DNA of 64,000 bases, taken from the NCBI GenBank assembly GCA_004556455.1, contig SFGY01000002.1, positions 1-64,000 of the forward strand, given 5' to 3'. The stretch's first letter is position 1. Every line of letters starts with the position of its first letter. Positions 16,418-25,491 of the stretch are shown here, piece after piece. The notes under the pieces were generated by a model. The model was not told the origin of the DNA and did not search any database. It saw nothing but the letters and a program-made list of their open reading frames with translations. The DNA is from Clostridiales bacterium (GTDB lineage Bacteria; Bacillota; Clostridia; Saccharofermentanales; DTU023). The translations under genes and the position numbers were made by a program.

Positions 16418-17538
16418 TGCGATGTCTTAACCTCATCTGGCTGAAAATGAAAAGCCTGAGCGGCAAACCTGCTGCTCTTATCGCCTTCGTGCTCTTGCCC
16501 CTCCTGCTCAGCCTGCCTGCTGGCCTCGCTATGCGGGGTAATGAGGCTTCCGGACTGATCCTTGGCTGTGTCGATCTCGCCCAAAATGAAGACAGCCGAC
16601 AATTCGTCTCCTGGCTGCTTTCGGGTGGGGTCCACTGGAAAGAATTCGACGAAGAAGGCGGCAAAAGAGCGCTGGGACGCGAGGAAATTGCGGCATTGCT
16701 GAGAATTCCCGAAGATTTTGATGCGGCGAAGAAGCCTGCGCTCGTCCTGGTTTCCGGTTCTGCCCATAAGGCCCTGGGGCTCGTCCTCGAGGAGAGCACC
16801 ATTGCTCTGAATCCCCTGTTGGCTGAATCTTTACTGGAAAACAGTCTGTTGAGCGTGGGTCAGCAAGTGGGGATCAGCGAAGAAAAAGTGAAAGCGGATT
16901 TCCGTGCGGAGCTTCAGAGAAAAGCGGAAACGGCCTTTGGCATTCGCATGAAGATCGAAGGGGCCGAGACCAATTCGGCAGCCCAGCCGCTGCTTTTTAT
17001 CCCTGAATATAATATAGAGCTGCTCTTTCTCTCCCTCTTTGCAGTCCTGGGGCGTTTTGGCCTCGCCGAACGCAGTCAGCGTGAAAAAGTTCGAAGGCTT
17101 CCCGGAGGCTTATTCCTCGATAGCTTCAGCGAGATTCTTGCGCTGCTTTTGCTCGGCTTCGCGCAGATCAGCCTCCTTAATCTTGGATTCCACATCTTTT
17201 TCCCAGAGGCCGAAATCCCGCTGCAAAACCTTTTTATCCTGCTCATCTATCTCCTGAGTCAGTTGGCTTTTACCTCACTCACAGGTCTTTTCCCGTCGCA
17301 GCGGCGCATGATGGTCGCCTTATTGCTCCTGATCTTTTCGGCCTGCGCCGGTGGCTGCTTCTTTCAGCTTCCTGCAGTCTATGTGCGGCGTTTCGGCCAA
17401 TACTTTCCACATGGCTGGGCCCTCTATACCATGCAGGGAATGAAACTTGCCTCACCCCTCTTTGTGCTCGCCCTTTCCCTTTTACTGCTCTTCGTGGCTT
17501 GCCTCCTTTCCGCTCACATAGAGCGGCAGGCAGCATAG
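16417..17538 (+). CDS. ABC-2 type permease subunit (second of two)
   Basis: A 373-residue paralogue-like partner of the preceding gene with the same architecture: a first helix at ~residues 17-35, an extracytoplasmic region of about 170 residues (VNLAQNEDS-like start, many Glu/Ala), then a cluster of membrane helices to the C-terminus. ATG 16417 overlaps the upstream stop by one base and is preceded by GGAGG (16404-16408). Two non-identical permeases with one ATPase imply a heterodimeric exporter. Confidence 0.85.
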   Translation: MRCLNLIWLKMKSLSGKPAALIAFVLLPLLLSLPAGLAMRGNEASGLILGCVDLAQNEDSRQFVSWLLSGGVHWKEFDEEGGKRALGREEIAALLRIPEDFDAAKKPALVLVSGSAHKALGLVLEESTIALNPLLAESLLENSLLSVGQQVGISEEKVKADFRAELQRKAETAFGIRMKIEGAETNSAAQPLLFIPEYNIELLFLSLFAVLGRFGLAERSQREKVRRLPGGLFLDSFSEILALLLLGFAQISLLNLGFHIFFPEAEIPLQNLFILLIYLLSQLAFTSLTGLFPSQRRMMVALLLLIFSACAGGCFFQLPAVYVRRFGQYFPHGWALYTMQGMKLASPLFVLALSLLLLFVACLLSAHIERQAA

Positions 17539-17606
17539 ACAGGGTTCTTTCCATATGAACGAAGAGCTGACGGGCCGCGAATAATAGCGACTCTTGTGCT
17601 AAAATG

Positions 17607-17622
17607 AAAAAGCAAGCTTTTT
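17607..17622 (+). promoter_or_regulatory. AT-rich palindrome upstream of the iron/cobalamin uptake operon
   Basis: AAAAAGC-AA-GCTTTTT is a perfect inverted repeat 45 bp before ATG 17668. It could be a metalloregulator operator or a weak hairpin; it is not a recognisable Fur box and no cobalamin riboswitch is visible in the 130-bp gap. Confidence 0.3.
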
Positions 17623-17667
17623 GAAAATAGATGATAAAAAATGTAAAAATGCAGAGAAAGGAATCTT

Positions 17668-18678
17668 ATGAAAAACAAATCCAGAGTTTTACTGCTGACG
17701 AGTCTCTTGCTCATTATGAGCTTCATGATGAGCGCCTGCAGTATCATCTTCACTCCGCCGGTGAATGAACAGGGCAATGCTGAAGAAATGCAGAGCGTCC
17801 AGAGTGAAAAGGCCTCTGACGATGCGAAATCTGCGGAGACCGTTGAGGCGACAAGTTACCCGCTGACCGTTAAAGATAGCGCCGATCGCGAAGTCACCCT
17901 GCCCGATGAAGTCAAAAGCATCGTGTCTCTCGGGCCGAATATGACGGAACTGATCTTTGCTCTCGGAGCCCAGGATCGACTCAAGGGCAGAACCGATTAC
18001 TGTGATTATCCTGAAGAAGTCAAAGATATTCCTTCCATCGGCACGCTGATGGAGCCGGATCTGGAAAAAATTGCCGAAATTAAGCCGGATCTGGTCTTAG
18101 CCTCCACTCATGTGAGCGATGAAACCCTGGCAAAACTTGATGAACTGGGTCTGCCCACCCTCATGCTTTACGATAGTGAACACCTGGATGGCCTCTACGA
18201 TATTATCCTCACTTTAGGGCATGTCCTTAACCTCAATGACAAGGCTGCAGCTCTCGAAAAATCTGTCCGCGAACGCATTGAAGCTGTAAAAGAGGCTGCA
18301 CCGGAGCAGCGTCCCCGTGTTTATTATGTGGTCGGTTTTGGTGAGAGCGGAGACTACACCGCAGGCGGCAAGACCTTTGTCAACGATATTATTGAAGCGG
18401 CCGGTGGAGATAACATCGCCAAAGATATTGAGGGTTGGCAATATTCTTCTGAAAAATTGATCGAAGAAGATCCTGACGTCATCATTATCCCGTCCTGGGC
18501 CGCAGAAGGCGATGGAGCCTTTGGCAAGACTGCGCCGTATACTGAGCTCACCGCCGTTAAAGAGGGCCGTGTTTTCGCGGTCGATAACAATGAGATTGAC
18601 CGCCAGGGCCCGCGCAACGCGGACGCCGTGGAAAAGCTCGCCGAGCTTTTTGCCAAAGTGGCTGCGCCGGTTCACTGA
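17668..18678 (+). CDS. ABC transporter substrate-binding lipoprotein (BtuF/FecB/FhuD class)
   Basis: A 336-residue lipoprotein. The signal peptide ends in the lipobox MSAC (Cys ~24), followed by an acidic linker and a class III binding-protein fold: a first lobe with KSIVSLGPNMTELIFALG and DRLKGRTDYCDYPEE, a linking helix, and a second lobe with RVYYVVGFGESGDYTAGG. Proteins of this type capture Fe3+-siderophore, heme or cobalamin and hand them to FecCD permeases. It is the first gene of an operon with a FecCD permease and a FecE ATPase. ATG 17668 has AAAGGA upstream. The substrate is not resolved. Confidence 0.93.
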   Translation: MKNKSRVLLLTSLLLIMSFMMSACSIIFTPPVNEQGNAEEMQSVQSEKASDDAKSAETVEATSYPLTVKDSADREVTLPDEVKSIVSLGPNMTELIFALGAQDRLKGRTDYCDYPEEVKDIPSIGTLMEPDLEKIAEIKPDLVLASTHVSDETLAKLDELGLPTLMLYDSEHLDGLYDIILTLGHVLNLNDKAAALEKSVRERIEAVKEAAPEQRPRVYYVVGFGESGDYTAGGKTFVNDIIEAAGGDNIAKDIEGWQYSSEKLIEEDPDVIIIPSWAAEGDGAFGKTAPYTELTAVKEGRVFAVDNNEIDRQGPRNADAVEKLAELFAKVAAPVH

Positions 18679-18716
18679 AGATCTCAGTCTTTGAGCTGAA
18701 ACACCGGAAATAAGCT

Positions 18717-19775
18717 ATGAAAAAACGCCGACAAGTCCCGCTGAGCCTGATTTTGCTCCCGCTTGTCGGCGTTCTTTTTCTTTTGTTGCTTCTGGCCATT
18801 TCAGTCGGTTCTTCAAGACTGAATATTCAGGGAAGCTTTCAGATTATCGCCGAACGCCTGCCGTTCTTAAATCAATGGGTTCCGCGAGCAGAATGGGGAG
18901 ACCAGTACCGCACGATCGTCTTTCAACTGCGTCTGCCGAGAATCCTTCTCTCCATTCTGGCCGGAGCGGGGCTCTCGGTTGTCGGGGCTGTCTTTCAGTC
19001 GATCTTTCGAAATCCGCTGGCTGAACCGCATATTCTCGGGGTTTCCTCAGGTGCAGCTTTCGGTGTGACGCTGGCGGTGATCACGGGATTCAAACCCACG
19101 GGTGTTGCCGGACTGGGTTCCATCGGCTTCATGGCCTTTCTGGGAGCCCTGATCACGGTCACTCTGGTCTACTTTATAGCAGGCGGAGACAGCGGGCAAA
19201 ATGCCCCGATCAGTATGCTCCTGGTTGGTGCGGCCATGGGCACCCTGCTGTCCTCCTTAATATCGCTGCTCATGCTTTTTCATCACGATGAAATTGCCCG
19301 GGTGTATATGTGGACGCTGGGGTCTTTTTCGGCAGCCAACTGGGATAAAGTGCGTTTTCTGCTCATCCTTTCACTGCCCTGCCTGACTTATCTCCTGACT
19401 CAGGGACGCAGTCTCAATCTTTTGCTGAGTGGAGAAGAAGAAGCCCTCAGCATGGGACTGGATACTGCAGCAGTAAGAAAACGCCTGATCGTCGTCTCTT
19501 CGCTGCTGGTGGCGGGAATTGTGGCGGTCAGCGGCATTGTCGGCTTCGTTGGTCTCATCATTCCCCAGTTTGTGCGCATGCTGAGACAGCATGATCTACG
19601 ACGCCTTCTGCCGATCAGCCTGCTGCTTGGCGCGTCCTTTGTTTTACTCTGTGATACGGCCGCCCGAACAATGCTTGCTCCGGTAGAAATCCCTGTCGGC
19701 ATCATCACTTCTATTTTTGGCGTGCCCTATTTCCTTTCAGGACTGATTCTGCAGCGCCGCAGAGGCAGATTTTGA
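18717..19775 (+). CDS. FecCD-family ABC transporter permease
   Basis: A 352-residue integral membrane protein with about ten helices and family landmarks: RLPRILLSILAGAGLSVVGA (first coupling region), FRNPLAEPHILGVSSGAAFG, LGSFSAANWDKV and VGFVGLIIPQFVRML, GIITSIFGVPYFLSG at the end. It forms the homodimeric membrane channel of an iron-siderophore, heme or B12 importer with the flanking binding lipoprotein and ATPase. It starts 38 bp after the lipoprotein stop. Confidence 0.95.
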   Translation: MKKRRQVPLSLILLPLVGVLFLLLLLAISVGSSRLNIQGSFQIIAERLPFLNQWVPRAEWGDQYRTIVFQLRLPRILLSILAGAGLSVVGAVFQSIFRNPLAEPHILGVSSGAAFGVTLAVITGFKPTGVAGLGSIGFMAFLGALITVTLVYFIAGGDSGQNAPISMLLVGAAMGTLLSSLISLLMLFHHDEIARVYMWTLGSFSAANWDKVRFLLILSLPCLTYLLTQGRSLNLLLSGEEEALSMGLDTAAVRKRLIVVSSLLVAGIVAVSGIVGFVGLIIPQFVRMLRQHDLRRLLPISLLLGASFVLLCDTAARTMLAPVEIPVGIITSIFGVPYFLSGLILQRRRGRF

Positions 19776-19831
19776 TGCATTAAAGGCTGAGTTTTGTGAA
19801 GTTTTTGGAATTAGGAAGAAATGTCTGAGCC

Positions 19832-20671
19832 ATGATCCCGTCGGAGAATAAAAGTTCTAAAATAAAAAGAGCAGAAGCTGAGAGCGCGGAGCCGCTGCTC
19901 CGTGTAGAACAGCTGTTCTGGCAGCCGGGGACCAGTCCGCGCCCAATCCTGAACGATGTCTCGGCCCAGATTAAAAAGCATCAGTTCTGCGCTCTGATCG
20001 GGCCCAATGGGGCAGGGAAGAGCAGCTTAATTAAAGCCATTCTTGGCTTTATTCGTCCACAGCGAGGAGATATCTTCCTGGGCGAAAAAAACCTCAGACA
20101 GTTGAGTCGGCTGCAAATGGCCAGATTGATGGCCTATCTGCCTCAAAACAGTGAGACGCAGCTCAGGCTGCCCGTTGGCGAGCTGCTGATGATGGCGCGC
20201 CACTGCTGGATTCCGCCCTTTGCAAGGCCAGGCAAAAAAGATCACGAAGCCGTGGCCGAGGCTGTGCGGCGCTGTCAATGTGAAGCCTTGCTCGAACAGG
20301 ATTTTTCGACCCTTTCCGGAGGCGAAAAACAGCGCGTTCTCTGTGCCCGGGCGATGGCGCAGGAAAGTGATTTTATTTTACTCGATGAGCCGGTTTCCAA
20401 TTTGGATATCCGTTATGAAGAAAGTATTCTGCTAAGTTTGAAAAATCTCTGCAAAGAGCGGGGCACGGGCATCGTTTGTGTGATCCATGATATCAACCTG
20501 GCTGCGCGCTTTGCCGATACGTTTCTGCTGATGAAAGAAGGCCGGATCTTTGCTGCGGGAGAGCAGGCAGAGGTTTTATCAGCTCCTCTCCTCAGCAGGC
20601 TTTATGACTGGCCTCTTGAGGAACTGAGCGATAAGGCGGGAAGACGGTACTTTTTCTCAGGCCAGCCTTAA
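19832..20671 (+). CDS. FecE/BtuD-type ABC transporter ATP-binding protein
   Basis: A 279-residue ATPase with Walker A (GPNGAGKSSLIKA), signature LSGGEKQRVLCARAMAQ, Walker B DFILLDEPVSNLD and switch histidine in CVIHDINLAARF. Third gene of the uptake operon. AGGAAG (about 19813) lies 14 bp before ATG 19832, a loose spacing; a very short out-of-frame start at 19821 sits between. The 3' end overlaps the convergent histidine-phosphatase gene by 15 bp. The C-terminus (RLYDWPLEEL) parallels the RELYETEAERVL ending of the 1-322 gene, consistent with the same ATPase class. Confidence 0.95.
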   Translation: MIPSENKSSKIKRAEAESAEPLLRVEQLFWQPGTSPRPILNDVSAQIKKHQFCALIGPNGAGKSSLIKAILGFIRPQRGDIFLGEKNLRQLSRLQMARLMAYLPQNSETQLRLPVGELLMMARHCWIPPFARPGKKDHEAVAEAVRRCQCEALLEQDFSTLSGGEKQRVLCARAMAQESDFILLDEPVSNLDIRYEESILLSLKNLCKERGTGIVCVIHDINLAARFADTFLLMKEGRIFAAGEQAEVLSAPLLSRLYDWPLEELSDKAGRRYFFSGQP

Positions 20672-21457
20672 TTTGCCATCGGGATCCGGCTCAGGATTGA
20701 TCGGCTCAAAATGCTGAGCCTCCAGCTGATAAATTTCCGTACAGGCCCAGAGATGACCTTTTGGCTCGAAATCAAACTTCCATAGACTGCCATTGGGAAT
20801 ATGGACGTTCAATAACTCGTCCAGGGGAAGAGCGGAAAAGGCCCGCAGAGCCGCCTTGATACAGCCATAATGGCAGAAGATCAGGGCAGAGGAGAGCTTT
20901 TCGTCAATCAGACGATCGACCACCTCCAGACTCGCCTCAGCGACGCGCCTGCTGCTGTCGGCAAAGGTCTCTTCGCCATAGCCCTGGGGCATATTGTGAT
21001 AAAAATTGCGGAAGAAGCGATCAAGGAAATCACTCTCGAGATTTTTCCCTTCCAGAATCCCGAAAAATGATTCAGAAAAACGCCAGTCTTCCCGGGCCTT
21101 TTCGAGCATTCCCGGATAGAGAAAATTCAGCGTGTCTTTGGCTCTTTTCAGGCCGGAGTGATAAAGGCAGTCGGCCTGAGGATAACGCACTTTTTCTTTA
21201 AACTCGGCGAGCTCAGCAAGGCCGCTTGGAGAGAGGGGCACGTCGGTCCACCCGCCCATAATATCGAGTTCATTACCAATCGATCTTCCGTGCCGCACAA
21301 AGTAAAGCGTCTTGCACTCTCCCGGGCCCTGCTGCCCAGGACCCGTCTGCACATGGCTGTCGGCTTTCAGAAGCTCGGCGCTGCAGTTTTCGCTTAAAGC
21401 CCGGAGGGCTGACAAGTCTTCGCCCTTAATCATTGGTTTTTGTTCACACAAACTCAT
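20657..21457 (-). CDS. Histidine phosphatase family protein (phosphoglycerate-mutase-like)
   Basis: A 266-residue protein with the branch-1 catalytic motif LYFVRHGRSIGN (nucleophilic His), GGWTDVPLSPSG, SGLKRAKDT, and the second catalytic His in IFCHYGCIKAALRA. Members are phosphatases or cofactor-dependent mutases; since gpmI is present nearby, a phosphatase role (alpha-ribazole phosphate, sugar phosphate or other) is likelier. ATG 21457 overlaps the stop of the upstream peptidase gene (ATGA), which fixes the start and implies co-translation. A ~35-residue N-terminal segment before the catalytic core has no clear match. A much longer upstream in-frame extension overlaps the peptidase and was rejected. 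Confidence 0.88.
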   Translation of the reverse strand: MSLCEQKPMIKGEDLSALRALSENCSAELLKADSHVQTGPGQQGPGECKTLYFVRHGRSIGNELDIMGGWTDVPLSPSGLAELAEFKEKVRYPQADCLYHSGLKRAKDTLNFLYPGMLEKAREDWRFSESFFGILEGKNLESDFLDRFFRNFYHNMPQGYGEETFADSSRRVAEASLEVVDRLIDEKLSSALIFCHYGCIKAALRAFSALPLDELLNVHIPNGSLWKFDFEPKGHLWACTEIYQLEAQHFEPINPEPDPDGKLRLA

Positions 21458-23253
21458 GACGCACAACGCTTCAGGGGAGCACAGGCGGCTTTCAGTTCGT
21501 TTTGTTCTTCTTCGCTGCTCATCAGGGGCAGGAGTTCTTTTTCGACGCGGGCGTGATAGCTGTTGAGCCACTCCAGTTCTTCGTCGCTGAGCAGGGTAAC
21601 ATCAATGGCGCTGCGATCCAGCGGCACAAGCGTGCAAGTCTCCAGGCGCAGGAAGCGATCCCCGTCTCTCTCGCCCGCAAAGCTCACCACACAGTCGTTC
21701 TCCAAACGAATACCATGTTTGCCCTCTTTATAGACTCCCGGCTCATTGGTAACCACCATGCCTTCATGCAGGACGGCCGCCCCAACGCCAGCTTTGCTGA
21801 TGCGCTGAGGACCCTCATGGACGCCCAGAACATATCCGACGCCGTGACCGGTGCCGCACTTGTAGTCCATGTATTCGCGCCAGAGCGGCTCACGGGCAAT
21901 GATATCAATGTAGTGGCCCGTCATACCTTCGAGGAAGATCACCCGTGCGAGACTGATATGAGATTTCAGCGTGAGCGTAAAATCATGAATCTCTTCGTCC
22001 GTGAGAGGGCCGAGGGCAATGGTTCTGGTGACATCGGTCGTCCCGTCATAAAACTGACTGCCGCAGTCACAGAGAAAGAAACCTCTGGCTTTGAGTTCAG
22101 CGCTGTTCTCCGGGCTGGGGGCATAGTGCATCATCGCGGCATTGGGGCCATAAGCGGCAATGGTTGAAAAACTTTCCTGGATAAAGTTTTCCAGCGGCAG
22201 ACGCAGGGCGTGGAGCTTTTCGACTGTATCCCACTCGGTGATGTGGCTGCCTTTGCTGACCTCGCGTTTGACCCAGAAAAGAAAACGGGTGATGACCGCA
22301 GAATCGCGGACGTAAGCTTTCATCTGGTTTTTCAGTTCGACTTCGCTGAGACAGGCCTTCATGAGCGCAGGATAATCCCGCTGGTCGACGACACGGATCT
22401 TTTCCGGCAGGGTGCGGAAGAGACGGCGGTTGATGCGCTGCTTATTCAGGGCAATACTTTCTTCCCTGAGCTCATGCACGGCAGAATTGACCTGCTCGTA
22501 ATCCAGGACTTCAATGCCATTCTCTTCTAAATTCTTTTTGACTTCAGGACCCACTTTGTCCGGGTCGATAAAGAGTTTGGCCTCTTTCATTGTGATCAGA
22601 GCAAAGGCCAGAGCCACGGGGTTGTCTTCCACATCATTGCCGCGGTAATTGTAGAGCCAGGCGATATCATCAAGGCCTGCGAGAAGCTGAGCCTCAACTC
22701 TGTCCGCCTTCATTTTCCCGCGCAACTCGGCGATCTTCTGCGCCGCCGTCTTGCCGGTGAACTGAAGCTCATGCAGGAAGAGCCTGCCCTTGGGCAGAGC
22801 CGGGCGATCCTGCCAGAAATCACCGATCAGAGAGCCGTCGGCGACAAGGTGGATCTTGCAGGGTGAGAGCGCGGCGCTCAGCTTTTCATAAAAGGCCTGA
22901 GACACCATATAGTCGCACATCCCGAGCTTGCTCCCCGGGGTAAGATTATCCTGGAGCCAGCTGATCAGGTCGGGATAGCCCGGAGTGTCCATTTTCATGA
23001 GACGAAATTCACTGCCCGTAATCTGTTTTTCTGCCTGAATAAAGTAACGGCCATCGGCCCAGAGCAGAGCCTCCTTCATCGTGACCAGCGCATAGCCGGC
23101 AGAACCGCTGAAACCGGTCAGCCAGGCCCTTTCTTTGTAGTAATCGCTGATATATTCCGATTGATGAGGATCGGCCGTATTTACGTAATAGGCATCCAGA
23201 TGATCTTTCTTCATCCGCTCGCGCAGTTGGGCAATTTTTTCGTTTGTTGTCAT
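21454..23253 (-). CDS. Xaa-Pro aminopeptidase, M24B family
   Basis: A 599-residue cytosolic metalloprotease that removes an N-terminal residue before proline. It has two creatinase-like N-terminal domains (~1-300) and a pita-bread catalytic domain. The metal ligands are visible: two Asp in FLCDCGSQFYDGTTDVTRT-like sequence, His in GTGHGVGYVLGVHEGPQ, Glu in VVTNEPGVYKEGKHGIRLEN, and a downstream Glu. The size fits the ~600-residue eukaryote-like aminopeptidase P branch with a C-terminal extension. ATG 23253 is preceded by GGAGG; an in-frame TTG at 23265 is part of that ribosome binding site. Coupled to the phosphatase downstream. Confidence 0.95.
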   Translation of the reverse strand: MTTNEKIAQLRERMKKDHLDAYYVNTADPHQSEYISDYYKERAWLTGFSGSAGYALVTMKEALLWADGRYFIQAEKQITGSEFRLMKMDTPGYPDLISWLQDNLTPGSKLGMCDYMVSQAFYEKLSAALSPCKIHLVADGSLIGDFWQDRPALPKGRLFLHELQFTGKTAAQKIAELRGKMKADRVEAQLLAGLDDIAWLYNYRGNDVEDNPVALAFALITMKEAKLFIDPDKVGPEVKKNLEENGIEVLDYEQVNSAVHELREESIALNKQRINRRLFRTLPEKIRVVDQRDYPALMKACLSEVELKNQMKAYVRDSAVITRFLFWVKREVSKGSHITEWDTVEKLHALRLPLENFIQESFSTIAAYGPNAAMMHYAPSPENSAELKARGFFLCDCGSQFYDGTTDVTRTIALGPLTDEEIHDFTLTLKSHISLARVIFLEGMTGHYIDIIAREPLWREYMDYKCGTGHGVGYVLGVHEGPQRISKAGVGAAVLHEGMVVTNEPGVYKEGKHGIRLENDCVVSFAGERDGDRFLRLETCTLVPLDRSAIDVTLLSDEELEWLNSYHARVEKELLPLMSSEEEQNELKAACAPLKRCAS

Positions 23254-23368
23254 TTTGACCTCCAAGGGGAAACTTTCCCTTTCCGGGTTTGGCCGGGCCG
23301 CTCCTGACTTTTGGGCGGACTTATTTTGTCCTTCAAGTTTAGCACGTGCTAAAGTCGGGAAAAAGCTT

Positions 23369-24472
23369 TTACTTTTTTTCGCTCAAATTTTCCAGACGCA
23401 GGCCGCTCTCAGTATCGAAAAAGTGCATGGCTTCAGGCTTGACATGAAAAACCACGTCTTCATCGGTGGTGTACTTTTTGTAACCGGGAGCTGAGATCAC
23501 GCACTGTTTACCGTCTTTGAGCGTACAGTAAAGCAGCTGCTCCTTGCCCAGCATTTCGATGACCTCAACCTTCATCTCCAGATGATTGAGATCGCTGAGC
23601 CCTTCTTCAAAACGCTCGCCGCGCACGCCCAGGGTGATTTTTCTGCCCTCGTGTGCGGCGAAGAGTTCTCTCATGCCTTCCGGAGCTGCCATCGTGAAGC
23701 TGCCACCTTCACTCACAAATTGGCCGCTTTCGATCTGCCCGGCAAAGGTATTCATGGTCGGTGTGCCGATAAAGCCTGCGACGAAGAGGTTCGCAGGGTG
23801 CTGGTAAAGTTCTTCGGGCGGACCTTGTTGCTGAATCACGCCATTATTGAGCAGTACGATTTTCGTTGCCATGGTCATGGCTTCGGTCTGGTCGTGGGTG
23901 ACGTATATAGAGGTCGTCCCCAGGCGTTTATGCAGCCGCACCAGTTCGACCCGCATGTGCTCGCGCAGTTTGGCGTCCAGGTTGGAAAGCGGCTCGTCCA
24001 TGAGAAAGACGGCCGGCTTTCTCACCATGGCGCGGCCCAGAGCGACGCGCTGACGCTGTCCTCCGGAAATTTCCGCTGGCCGGTTATAAAGATAGTCTTT
24101 AATCTGTAAGACCTCTGCCGCCTCCATCACGCGCTCGTGAATCAGCTCTTTGCTGGCCTTGCGCATTTTTAAGGAAAACGCCATGTTGTCGTAAACCGTC
24201 ATATGCGGATAAAGAGCGTAGGATTGAAAAACCATCGCGATGTTGCGGTCTTTGGGTTCGACTTTATTCATCAGCTTATCGCCGAAAAGCAGTTCGCCCT
24301 CGGTGATCGAGTTGAGCCCGGCGATCATGCGCAGCAGCGTCGATTTACCGCAGCCTGAAGGCCCGAGGATAACGCAGAAATCCTGACTTTTAATCTCCAG
24401 ATCGATGTGGCGGATGGTAAATTTCTCCCGTCCTTCATATTTTTTTCCGATATTGTTTAAGCTAACGTCCAT
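23369..24472 (-). CDS. Sugar ABC transporter ATP-binding protein (MalK/MsmK/UgpC type)
   Basis: A 367-residue ATPase: Walker A GPSGCGKSTLLRM, Q-loop FQSYALYPHM, signature ISGGQRQRVALGRAMV, Walker B AVFLMDEPLSNLDAK, switch region YVTHDQTEAMTM, then a C-terminal OB-type regulatory domain (~240-367) seen in carbohydrate importers. ATG 24472 is preferred to an upstream in-frame ATG because AAAAGGAAAAGAG lies just before it. It follows the MalG-type and MalF-type permeases in one minus-strand operon and presumably energises that maltose-type importer; MsmK-type ATPases may also serve other importers in the cell. Confidence 0.95.
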   Translation of the reverse strand: MDVSLNNIGKKYEGREKFTIRHIDLEIKSQDFCVILGPSGCGKSTLLRMIAGLNSITEGELLFGDKLMNKVEPKDRNIAMVFQSYALYPHMTVYDNMAFSLKMRKASKELIHERVMEAAEVLQIKDYLYNRPAEISGGQRQRVALGRAMVRKPAVFLMDEPLSNLDAKLREHMRVELVRLHKRLGTTSIYVTHDQTEAMTMATKIVLLNNGVIQQQGPPEELYQHPANLFVAGFIGTPTMNTFAGQIESGQFVSEGGSFTMAAPEGMRELFAAHEGRKITLGVRGERFEEGLSDLNHLEMKVEVIEMLGKEQLLYCTLKDGKQCVISAPGYKKYTTDEDVVFHVKPEAMHFFDTESGLRLENLSEKK

Positions 24473-24567
24473 TTTCTTCTCTTTTCCTTTTCTTTTTTCA
24501 TTTCCTCTGCCCGTTATCCGAGAATGCATCATTCATCGGCATACGGGCTTTCTCAGGTATCCGGGCT

Positions 24568-25479
24568 TTATCCTTTGACAGAGCCCTGAGACAGGCCGGA
24601 GACCAGCTGGCCCTGCAGGCTGATGAAAAGAATAATGATGGGCACGGCCGTGAGCAGGCCGCCCGCAGCGAAGGCTGGCTGGTTCATTTTTCGCACGTCA
24701 TTGATGAGCGTAAAAAGTCCCGTCGCCAGGGTGTAGGATTGCGGGTTAGTCAGCAGGATGCGCGGCATCATGTAATCCATAAAGGGTCCGATAAAGGACC
24801 AGAGGGCGATGATGGCGAGCATGGGCCGGGCAATGGGCATGATAATCAGGCGATAGACCTGCATGTTGCTGCAGCCATCAATGTGGGCGGCATCGTCCAG
24901 CTCGGAGGAGATAGAGTCGATGTAGCCTTTGAGAATAAAGGTGTTGGAGGCGATCCCTCCGCCCGCATAAATAAGGACGAGGAGAGCCTGCCTGGTAAAG
25001 AAGGGGAAGATGGCGCTGATGATGGAGTGCATTGTGTAATAAGCCGTGATCCCGGCAAAAACAGGGATGGCCTGGATGAGCAGAATGCTCATGAGCGAGG
25101 CCTTGCGTCCGCTGAAACGATAGCGGGAGTAGGCATAGCCCGTAAAGGATACGATCAGCAGCGTGAGCAGGGCGCTGGAAGCTGCAATGATGAGGGTATT
25201 CTTGACCCAGATGAGAAAATAGGTCTTTTCAAAGAGAAACTTAAAATGTTTCAGGGAAAAGTGAAAATCGCCGGTCAGAGAGATGTATTTGCTCTGGCCA
25301 CCATTGAAGGCGGAGACCAGCATCTGCAGGAGCGGCCAGAGAATGGCCACCGCCCAGAGAATTAAAAGCAGGTAGGAGAGGGCAAGCATGACGCGCCCCA
25401 TCGCTGTGAGCGGCCGCCGATCAGAGAGATAGAGCTGCTCTGCTTTTTTGGCTTTGGTTTTGGTTTTGGCTTTTTGCAT
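24568..25479 (-). CDS. MalG-type sugar ABC transporter permease
   Basis: A 303-residue membrane protein with six helices and the EAA coupling motif DDAAHIDGCSNMQVYRLIIMP contacting the ATPase. The C-terminal QLVSGLSQGSVKG is the classic MalG ending. AAGGAGG precedes ATG 25479. It lies 12 bp after the MalF-type gene and forms the heterodimeric channel with it. Confidence 0.95.
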   Translation of the reverse strand: MQKAKTKTKAKKAEQLYLSDRRPLTAMGRVMLALSYLLLILWAVAILWPLLQMLVSAFNGGQSKYISLTGDFHFSLKHFKFLFEKTYFLIWVKNTLIIAASSALLTLLIVSFTGYAYSRYRFSGRKASLMSILLIQAIPVFAGITAYYTMHSIISAIFPFFTRQALLVLIYAGGGIASNTFILKGYIDSISSELDDAAHIDGCSNMQVYRLIIMPIARPMLAIIALWSFIGPFMDYMMPRILLTNPQSYTLATGLFTLINDVRKMNQPAFAAGGLLTAVPIIILFISLQGQLVSGLSQGSVKG

Positions 25480-25491
25480 CGCTCTGCCTCC

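Noticed and set aside
17539..17667. Possible cobalamin riboswitch or Fur box before the iron/cobalamin uptake operon
   Set aside because: The gap is only ~130 bp and lacks the conserved B12-box; the AT palindrome does not match a Fur box. Kept only as a low-confidence site.
21458..21571. N-terminal extension of the histidine phosphatase
   Set aside because: It lies entirely inside the upstream peptidase gene, is Arg/Pro-rich, and ATG 21457 overlaps the peptidase stop as ATGA.
21502..22167. Plus-strand open frame inside the Xaa-Pro aminopeptidase gene
   Set aside because: Antisense of conserved metal-binding motifs; no independent support.
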